Source: Ruminococcus sp. (GTDB taxonomy: Bacteria > Bacillota > Clostridia > Oscillospirales > Ruminococcaceae). From it: a DNA stretch of 8,429 bases. Positions 1 through 5,049 of the stretch are shown one piece after another. A program made the position numbers and the translations under genes. The stretch is taken from the NCBI GenBank assembly GCA_014799765.1, contig JAAVHK010000004.1, positions 1-8,429 on the forward strand, given 5' to 3'. Numbering within the stretch: the stretch's first letter is position 1; the number at the start of each line of letters is the position of its first letter. The notes beneath the pieces are model-generated. The model was not told where the DNA came from, did no database searches, and worked only from the letters and a program-made list of their open reading frames with translations.

Positions 1-26
1 TAGTTTTTCAGGAAAAAAAGTAAATA

Positions 27-142
27 GTCGGTGTCAATAGTGATGAGGACACACCCGTACCCATTCCGAACACGGAAGTTAAGCTCATTAACGTTGATGA
101 TACTTGGTTGGCGACGACCCGGGAAAGTAGAACGATGCCGGC
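27..142 (+). rRNA. rrf: 5S ribosomal RNA
   Basis: This is the RNA of the large ribosomal subunit central protuberance. The highly conserved core around 50-90 (ACACCCGTACCCATTCCGAA, then CACGGAAGTTAAGC) and the loop-E/helix IV region (GATGATACTTGG, CCCGGGAAAGTAG) are plain to see. The ends were set by the terminal helix: GTCGGTGTC at 27-35 pairs with GATGCCGGC at 134-142, allowing G-U pairs, which gives about 116 nt, normal for the family. Either end could be off by one or two bases. Only 26 bases lie upstream, and no 23S 3' end is recognisable in them, so the window cannot show whether this is the last gene of an rRNA operon or a separate 5S gene. It converges with tuf. Confidence 0.95.
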
Positions 143-153
143 ACAATAATATG

Positions 154-187
154 AACTCTCTTTAGAAATAAAGAGAGTTTTTTATTT
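154..187 (+). terminator. Intrinsic terminator after the 5S rRNA gene
   Basis: A perfect 10-bp stem (AACTCTCTTT at 154-163 with AAAGAGAGTT at 170-179) with a 6-base loop is followed by a run of T from 178 to 183 and then ATTT. It begins 11 bases after the mature 5S end. The stem is symmetric, but the complementary strand has only a short T run after it, so it reads best for the + strand. Confidence 0.9.
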
Positions 188-252
188 ACAAAATTTATTG
201 ATTGAATGGTTCGGATACAATTCTTGTATTTAAACATTTTCAGATGAAACAG

Positions 253-286
253 AAAAAGACCACTGAAATTAATCAGTAGTCTTTTT
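253..286 (-). terminator. Intrinsic terminator of tuf and the str operon
   Basis: The hairpin has a 14-bp stem (253-266 with 273-286) and a 6-base loop, lying 16 bases past the tuf stop codon. Its flanks are A5 and T5, so it looks bidirectional. One position decides the strand: pair 261/278 is a C-A mismatch in + strand RNA but a U-G wobble in minus-strand RNA. This favours termination of tuf transcripts. It stands back to back with the 5S terminator, and the 65 bases between them show nothing else. Confidence 0.85.
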
Positions 287-302
287 CCTTAGGATATGAT
301 AA

Positions 303-1502
303 TTATTCGTTGATAGCAGTTACAACGCCTGAGCCAACTGTTCTACCACCCTCACGGATAGCGAAACGGAGACCCTCTTCAATAGCGATAGGTGTGATGA
401 GTTCAACGTTCATGGAAACGTTATCACCAGGCATACACATTTCCTTGTCAGCAGGAAGTGTAACTACGCCAGTAACGTCAGTAGTTCTGAAGTAGAACTG
501 CGGTCTGTAGTTGTTGAAGAACGGTGTATGACGTCCGCCTTCTTCTTTCTTAAGAACGTAAACCTGACCAGCAAACTTTGTATGTGGGTGAATTGAACCA
601 GGTGCACAAAGTACCTGACCTCTTTCAACCTGGTCTCTTGTGATACCACGAAGAAGAGCACCAACGTTATCACCAGCTTCACAGAAATCAAGAGTTTTTC
701 TGAACATTTCAAGACCTGTAACAACTGTAGTAAGTTTTTCTTCCTGAAGACCAACGATTTCAACAGGCTTGTTTACATCGAGACGTCCTCTTTCAACTCT
801 ACCTGTAACAACAGTACCACGACCAGAAATTGTCATAGTATCTTCGATAGGCATAAGGAACGGCTTAGCTTCGTCTCTCTCAGGGCTTGGAATAAATTCG
901 TCAACAGCGTTCATGAGTTCGAGAATAGGAGCGTAAGCAGGGTCATTGATGTCATTCGGAGCTTCGAGAGCCTGAAGAGCTGAACCCTTGATGATAGGTG
1001 TATCATCGCCAGGGAAGTCATAGCTTGAAAGAAGGTCACGGATATCCATTTCAACGAGTTCGAGAAGTTCTTCGTCGTCAACCTGGTCAGCCTTGTTCAT
1101 GAATACAACGATAGCCGGAACGCCAACCTGACGAGCAAGAAGGATGTGTTCTCTTGTCTGAGCCATAGGACCGTCAGAAGCAGCACAAACGAGGATAGCA
1201 CCATCCATCTGAGCAGCACCTGTAATCATGTTCTTAACATAGTCAGCGTGACCAGGGCAGTCAACATGTGCGTAGTGACGGGCATCTGTTTCGTACTCAA
1301 CGTGTGCAGTATTGATTGTGATACCACGCTCTCTTTCTTCGGGAGCCTTATCAATCATGTCATAAGCCTCGTACTTAGCCTGACCCTTCATAGCGAGAGT
1401 CTTTGTGATAGCAGCAGTAAGAGTTGTTTTACCGTGGTCAACGTGACCGATAGTACCAATATTTACGTGTGGTTTGGTACGTTCAAATTTAGCCTTTGCC
1501 AT
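303..1502 (-). CDS. tuf: Translation elongation factor Tu
   Basis: EF-Tu is the cytoplasmic GTPase that carries aminoacyl-tRNA to the ribosomal A site. The 399 residues match the usual family length. The GTPase motifs are all present: P-loop GHVDHGKT (19-26), switch I RGITI (59-63), DCPGH (81-85), NKAD (136-139, within the NKxD consensus) and SAL (174-176). Domains 2 and 3 follow to the normal C-terminal end. The start is fixed by AAGGAGGA at 1511-1518, eight bases before the ATG. It is the last gene of the str operon, 119 bases after fusA, and has its own promoter in that gap. A terminator follows the stop. No truncation or odd residue was seen. Whether a second tuf copy exists elsewhere cannot be told from here. 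Confidence 0.98.
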   Translation of the reverse strand: MAKAKFERTKPHVNIGTIGHVDHGKTTLTAAITKTLAMKGQAKYEAYDMIDKAPEERERGITINTAHVEYETDARHYAHVDCPGHADYVKNMITGAAQMDGAILVCAASDGPMAQTREHILLARQVGVPAIVVFMNKADQVDDEELLELVEMDIRDLLSSYDFPGDDTPIIKGSALQALEAPNDINDPAYAPILELMNAVDEFIPSPERDEAKPFLMPIEDTMTISGRGTVVTGRVERGRLDVNKPVEIVGLQEEKLTTVVTGLEMFRKTLDFCEAGDNVGALLRGITRDQVERGQVLCAPGSIHPHTKFAGQVYVLKKEEGGRHTPFFNNYRPQFYFRTTDVTGVVTLPADKEMCMPGDNVSMNVELITPIAIEEGLRFAIREGGRTVGSGVVTAINE

Positions 1503-1549
1503 TGGAAATTTCCTCCTTAAATAGAAAAATACAGTAATCTGTATAATAT

Positions 1550-1578
1550 ATTATAACAGATTATTTTAATAAATGCAA
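1550..1578 (-). promoter_or_regulatory. Sigma-70 type promoter of tuf
   Basis: Read on the minus strand, a -35 TTGCAT (1573-1578) and a consensus -10 TATAAT (1550-1555) are separated by exactly 17 bases. A TG one base before the -10 makes it an extended -10 promoter. The predicted start of transcription is near 1543, which gives a leader of about 40 bases carrying the tuf ribosome binding site. The promoter lies between fusA and tuf and would allow EF-Tu to be made independently of the upstream genes. Confidence 0.8.
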
Positions 1579-1609
1579 GTGTTTCGGAGAAAAAATTTCT
1601 CCGGAACAC
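1579..1609. terminator. Hairpin between fusA and tuf, possible terminator or attenuator
   Basis: The inverted repeat pairs 1579-1592 with 1596-1609 (14 pairs, 3-base loop) and sits 12 bases past the fusA stop, directly against the tuf -35 box. In fusA-sense RNA one pair (1584/1604) is a C-A mismatch, and the bases after it (TTGCATTTATT) make only a poor U tract. In + strand RNA that pair is a U-G wobble, and AAGA plus seven T follow. It could reduce fusA read-through, stop antisense transcription, or mark an mRNA 3' end. No + strand gene is visible upstream. Confidence 0.5.
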
Positions 1610-1621
1610 AAGATTTTTTTA

Positions 1622-3700
1622 TTAGTTTTTGCCACGTGAAGCCATAATCTTTTCAGCGATGCTCTTCGGAACTTCCTGATAGCTGTGTGGTTCCATAGTA
1701 TACTGTCCACGACCCTGTGTATTTGAACGGAGGTCAGAAGTATAACCGAACATTTCTGAAAGCGGAACGAGTGCATCTACCTGTACAGTACCTGTTCTTG
1801 ATTCCTGTCCCTGAATCTGTCCACGACGTGAACTGAGGTCACCTATAACAGTACCTGTGTATTCGTCAGGAACGATAACAGCGACTTTCATGACAGGTTC
1901 CATAAGGATTGCACTTGCCTGTTTGAGAGCTTCTTTGAATGCGATAGAACCGGCAATCTTGAATGCCATTTCAGAGGAGTCGACTTCGTGATATGAACCG
2001 TCATAGAGTTCAACTTTAACGTCAACAACTTCGTAACCGGCGAGAATACCGGCTTTCATAGCACCCTGAATACCAGCGTCGACAGCCGGTATATATTCCT
2101 TCGGAATAGAACCACCGACAACAGCATTTTTAAACTCGTAGCCCTTACCGGATTCGTTAGGCTCAACACGGATTTTAACGTGACCGTACTGACCTGAACC
2201 ACCGGACTGTTTCTTATATTTGTAATCAACATCAGCATTGCCCTTGATAGTTTCCTTGTAAGCAACCTGAGGTGCACCGACATTAGCTTCAACCTTAAAT
2301 TCACGGAGAAGTCTGTCAACGATAATATCGAGGTGAAGTTCGCCCATACCTGCGATAATGGTCTGACCTGTTTCTTCGTCAGTCCATGTTTTGAAAGTCG
2401 GGTCTTCTTCAGCGAGTTTAGCAAGAGCGATACCCATTTTTTCCTGACCTGCTTTGGTTTTCGGCTCTATAGCGAGCTGGATAACAGGTTCAGGGAATTC
2501 CATAGATTCAAGAATAATCGGGTGTTTTTCGTCACAGAGAGTATCACCGGTTGTGGTGTTCTTGAGACCAACAGCAGCGGCGATATCACCGGAATAAACT
2601 GTTGTGAGGTCTTTTCTGTGATTTGCGTGCATCTGAACGATACGTCCGAAACGTTCACGGTTATCCTTTGTAGCATTGAGAACTGTATCGCCCTGATTGA
2701 TTACACCGGAGTAAACACGGAAAAATGCGAGTTTACCTACAAATGGGTCAGTAGCAATCTTGAAAGCAAGAGCAGAGAACGGTTCGTCATCTGAAGACGG
2801 TCTGTCTTCTTCCTCGTCGGTATCGGGATTAACGCCCTTGATAGCCGGAACATCAAGCGGTGACGGCATATAATCAATGATAGCGTCAAGAAGTTTCTGA
2901 ACGCCCTTGTTCTTATATGAAGTACCGCAGGTTACAGGCACCATAGTGTTAGCGATAGTGGACTTTCTTATACATGACTTTATTTCTTCCTGAGTGAGTT
3001 CTTCACCGTCAAGATATTTCATCATAAGTTCTTCGTCCATTTCGGCAACGTGTTCAACCATGTCGTCATGATATTCCTGTGCCTTTTCTTTCATGTCCTC
3101 CGGAATTTCTTCAACACGGATATCTTTTCCGAGGTCATCATAATAAATGTAAGCCTTCATTTCAACGAGGTCAATAATACCCTTGAAAGTATCTTCCGCA
3201 CCGATAGGAAGCTGAATCGGAACAGCATTACATTTAAGTCTGTCTTTCATCATGTCAACGACACGATAGAAGTTAGCACCCATAATGTCCATTTTGTTTA
3301 CATAAGCCATACGGGGTACTTTATAGTTATCAGCCTGTCTCCAGACGGTTTCAGACTGTGGTTCAACACCGCCCTTTGCACAGAGAACAGTTACAGAGCC
3401 GTCGAGAACACGGAGTGAACGTTCAACTTCAACAGTAAAGTCAACGTGACCAGGGGTATCAATGATGTTAAGTCTGTGACCAGCCCAATAGCAAGTAGTA
3501 GCAGCAGAAGTAATAGTGATACCTCTTTCCTGTTCCTGAGCCATCCAGTCCATAGTAGCACTACCCTCATGAGTTTCACCGATTTTGTGATTAACACCGG
3601 TGTAATAGAGGATACGTTCTGTGGTGGTAGTCTTACCTGCGTCGATATGAGCCATTATGCCGATATTTCTTGTATTTTCAAGTGAACAATCTCTTGACAT
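1622..3700 (-). CDS. fusA: Translation elongation factor G
   Basis: EF-G is the GTPase that drives ribosomal translocation and, with ribosome recycling factor, subunit splitting. The 692 residues are full length for a bacterial EF-G. The G domain shows the P-loop AHIDAGKT (17-24), switch QERGITI (57-63), DTPGH (81-85) and NKMD (135-138). The insert, domains II-V and the conserved C-terminal stretch with PLSEMFGY and TQGRG follow. The start is set by AAAGGAGG at 3707-3714, six bases before the ATG, and translation begins 21 bases after the rpsG stop. The acidic stretch DTDEEEDRPSSDDE in the middle lies in a region known to vary between species. It is the classical (EF-G1) type because it is in the str operon and carries complete GTPase motifs. 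It is not a ribosome-protection protein. Confidence 0.98.
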   Translation of the reverse strand: MSRDCSLENTRNIGIMAHIDAGKTTTTERILYYTGVNHKIGETHEGSATMDWMAQEQERGITITSAATTCYWAGHRLNIIDTPGHVDFTVEVERSLRVLDGSVTVLCAKGGVEPQSETVWRQADNYKVPRMAYVNKMDIMGANFYRVVDMMKDRLKCNAVPIQLPIGAEDTFKGIIDLVEMKAYIYYDDLGKDIRVEEIPEDMKEKAQEYHDDMVEHVAEMDEELMMKYLDGEELTQEEIKSCIRKSTIANTMVPVTCGTSYKNKGVQKLLDAIIDYMPSPLDVPAIKGVNPDTDEEEDRPSSDDEPFSALAFKIATDPFVGKLAFFRVYSGVINQGDTVLNATKDNRERFGRIVQMHANHRKDLTTVYSGDIAAAVGLKNTTTGDTLCDEKHPIILESMEFPEPVIQLAIEPKTKAGQEKMGIALAKLAEEDPTFKTWTDEETGQTIIAGMGELHLDIIVDRLLREFKVEANVGAPQVAYKETIKGNADVDYKYKKQSGGSGQYGHVKIRVEPNESGKGYEFKNAVVGGSIPKEYIPAVDAGIQGAMKAGILAGYEVVDVKVELYDGSYHEVDSSEMAFKIAGSIAFKEALKQASAILMEPVMKVAVIVPDEYTGTVIGDLSSRRGQIQGQESRTGTVQVDALVPLSEMFGYTSDLRSNTQGRGQYTMEPHSYQEVPKSIAEKIMASRGKN

Positions 3701-3721
3701 AATAATCCTCCTTTATAACTC

Positions 3722-4192
3722 TTACCAACGGTAGTGGGCAAATGCCTTGTTTGCCTCTGCCATTTTGTGAGTATCGTCACGCTTCTTGCAAGCACCGCCG
3801 GTACCGTTAAGAGCGTCGAGGATTTCACCGGCAAGTCTTTCTTTCATAGTTTTTTCGTTTCTCTCTCTGGAGTACTTAGTAATCCAGCGGAGACCTAAAG
3901 TCTGTCTTCTTTCGGGTCTAACTTCCATAGGTACCTGATAAGTAGCACCACCGAGACGACGAGCCTTTACTTCAAGCTGTGGCATGATATTTTCCATAGC
4001 CTGTTCAAAAACTTCAAGAGCGTCCTTGCCTGTCTTTTCTGCTACGATTTCAAAAGCACCGTAGACAATTTTCTGTGCAACGCCCTTTTTACCGTCAAGC
4101 ATTATGTTGTTAATGAGACGTGTAACGAGCTTTGAGTTGTATACAGGGTCCTGTAATACATCACGCTTTGCGATATTACCTCTTCTTGGCAT
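3722..4192 (-). CDS. rpsG: Small ribosomal subunit protein S7
   Basis: S7 is the primary binding protein that organises the 3' major (head) domain of 16S rRNA, near the decoding E site. The 156 residues match the family, from MPRRGNIAKR to the C-terminal HYRW, with the signature around VKARRLGGATYQVP. The start is supported by GAAGGAGGG at 4201-4209, eight bases before the ATG. The gene lies 220 bases after rpsL and 21 bases before fusA, and its stop is next to the fusA ribosome binding site, so fusA translation is likely coupled. In E. coli S7 represses its own operon by binding the rpsL-rpsG gap. The corresponding gap here is structured and is annotated separately. Confidence 0.98.
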   Translation of the reverse strand: MPRRGNIAKRDVLQDPVYNSKLVTRLINNIMLDGKKGVAQKIVYGAFEIVAEKTGKDALEVFEQAMENIMPQLEVKARRLGGATYQVPMEVRPERRQTLGLRWITKYSRERNEKTMKERLAGEILDALNGTGGACKKRDDTHKMAEANKAFAHYRW

Positions 4193-4242
4193 TTTCGCTT
4201 CCCTCCTTCACATAGATTCATGAATTCATAGGTACTCAGACC

Positions 4243-4347
4243 CTACCGATTACTGCTGATTACAGCGATTCTTCACCAGTGAGGGTGTGCCAGCCAATGC
4301 AGAGGATTTTCATATATATATAAAATCTCCGCATTATCCAGCGGTAG
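4243..4347 (-). promoter_or_regulatory. Structured rpsL-rpsG intercistronic RNA, candidate S7 binding site
   Basis: On the minus-strand transcript CTACCG (4347-4342) pairs with CGGTAG (4248-4243) and closes a multi-branched structure. Inside are a long hairpin (4335-4322 with 4310-4296, nine pairs, a one-base bulge, five pairs, AT-rich loop), a small hairpin CACC/GGTG (4287-4274) and a small hairpin GCTG/CAGC (4266-4255). The segment 4275-4247 contains TGAAG, AATCGCT, GTAATC and AGTAATCG, which resemble the 16S rRNA region TGAAG..GGAATCGCTAGTAATCG contacted by S7. The fold ends about 34 bases before the rpsG ribosome binding site. S7 control of this gap is known in E. coli; the function here is inference. 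Confidence 0.6.
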
Positions 4348-4412
4348 TAGTTGTCCTATTTATTATTTACAGTTTAGTGACATATAAAGGTCAAGCAGAA
4401 ATAAATTGAAAA

Positions 4413-4829
4413 TTACTTCTTCTTAGGTCTCTTTGCACCGTATTTTGAACGAGCCTGACCACGATTAGCAACGCCCTGAGCGTCGAGAGTACCTCTTATG
4501 ATGTGGTAACGCACACCAGGTAAATCCTTAACACGTCCGCCTCTTATAAGAACAACGCTGTGTTCCTGAAGGTTGTGACCAATACCAGGAATATAAGAAG
4601 TTACTTCATAACCGTTAGTGAGTTTAACTCTGGCAATCTTACGCATAGCTGAGTTAGGTTTTTTAGGTGTAGCAGTTCTTACAGCAGTACAAACGCCTCT
4701 TTTCTGAGGTGAACTCTGATTAATCTGAACTTTCTTCTTGGCATTGTAACCTTTCTGAAGTGCAGGGGCAGTAGATTTAACTTCGAGGTCTTTTCTACCT
4801 TTACGCACGAGCTGGTTAAATGTAGGCAT
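4413..4829 (-). CDS. rpsL: Small ribosomal subunit protein S12
   Basis: S12 lies at the decoding centre of the 30S subunit and affects accuracy. An upstream in-frame ATG at 4874 would give 153 residues, but the true start is the ATG at 4827-4829. AAGGAGG (4836-4842) lies six bases before it, the protein then begins MPTFNQLVRKGR as in the family, and the longer start would fall at the predicted transcription start. The 138-residue protein carries the Firmicute-type insertion of about 13 residues (around 25-40) compared with E. coli. KKPNSA (56-61) and KDLPG (101-105) are intact. Lys56 and Lys101, the equivalents of the E. coli residues mutated in streptomycin resistance, are wild type, and Asp102 is the residue methylthiolated in some bacteria. 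It is the first gene of the operon. Confidence 0.98.
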   Translation of the reverse strand: MPTFNQLVRKGRKDLEVKSTAPALQKGYNAKKKVQINQSSPQKRGVCTAVRTATPKKPNSAMRKIARVKLTNGYEVTSYIPGIGHNLQEHSVVLIRGGRVKDLPGVRYHIIRGTLDAQGVANRGQARSKYGAKRPKKK

Positions 4830-4855
4830 AATCTTCCTCCTTTTCCATAAAATCA

Positions 4856-4873
4856 TGTACTTATAAAAGTACA
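4856..4873 (-). promoter_or_regulatory. Hairpin at the 5' end of the rpsL mRNA
   Basis: TGTACTT (4856-4862) pairs perfectly with AAGTACA (4867-4873) around a 4-base loop. From the promoter spacing, transcription should start near 4874, so the hairpin would be at the extreme 5' end of the mRNA and could protect it from decay. It ends 14 bases before the ribosome binding site and does not cover it. A protective role is inference. Confidence 0.5.
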
Positions 4874-4880
4874 CTTGTAT

Positions 4881-4931
4881 ATTATATCCGAAAAATTACG
4901 GCTTGTCAAGAGTTTCAATAAAAAAAAACAA
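4881..4931 (-). promoter_or_regulatory. Consensus sigma-70 promoter of the str operon
   Basis: On the minus strand a perfect TTGACA (4904-4909) and a perfect TATAAT (4881-4886) are separated by 17 bases. Just upstream (4910-4931) are A and T runs where an UP element for the alpha subunit would lie. The expected transcription start is near 4874, giving a leader of about 45 bases to the rpsL ATG. Such an unbroken consensus suits a very highly expressed ribosomal operon. Confidence 0.9.
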
Positions 4932-5002
4932 AGATTTTTTTGAATTTGTTATTTTTTCCATTAAACGTTATTTTTTGGAGTTGTAAGTTATGCATAATTA
5001 AG
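4932..5002. other. AT-rich spacer upstream of the rpsL promoter
   Basis: Between the terminator of the dockerin gene and the str promoter the sequence is mostly A and T runs. GTTATTTTTT occurs twice (4948-4957 and 4967-4976), 19 bases apart. No gene fits. It may bend DNA or add to promoter strength, but nothing more specific can be said. Confidence 0.4.
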
Positions 5003-5035
5003 AAAAAAACACCTGTAAGGATAAGTTACAGGTGT
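5003..5035 (-). terminator. Intrinsic terminator of the dockerin protein gene
   Basis: A perfect 10-bp stem (ACACCTGTAA at 5009-5018 with TTACAGGTGT at 5026-5035), a 7-base loop and a run of seven T on the minus strand (5003-5009) lie 14 bases past the stop codon. It separates the trk/dockerin transcript from the str operon promoter. Confidence 0.9.
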
Positions 5036-5049
5036 CTGGAAAAATGTTA

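Noticed and set aside
1..26. Possible 23S rRNA 3' end before the 5S gene
   Set aside because: No conserved 23S end sequence is recognisable in these bases.
198..221. Promoter-like TTGATT and TACAAT between the two terminators
   Set aside because: The spacing of 12 bases is too short and there is no gene downstream on that strand.
1542..1547. TATAAT on the plus strand upstream of tuf
   Set aside because: It is part of a 12-base palindrome (ATAATATATTAT). There is no -35 box at the right distance and no plus-strand gene to serve.
2333..2794. Plus-strand open frame opposite fusA
   Set aside because: The composition is Phe/Cys/Ser-rich in the way expected of an antisense frame, and EF-G is unmistakable on the other strand.
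4216..4229. Overlapping palindromes ATTCATGAAT and ATGAATTCAT before the rpsG ribosome binding site
   Set aside because: They have no loop and short arms, so they are unlikely to fold in RNA. Operator function cannot be supported from one sequence.
4830..4874. N-terminal extension of S12 by 15 residues from an upstream in-frame ATG
   Set aside because: The extension is not family-like, spans the ribosome binding site, and its ATG falls at the predicted transcription start.
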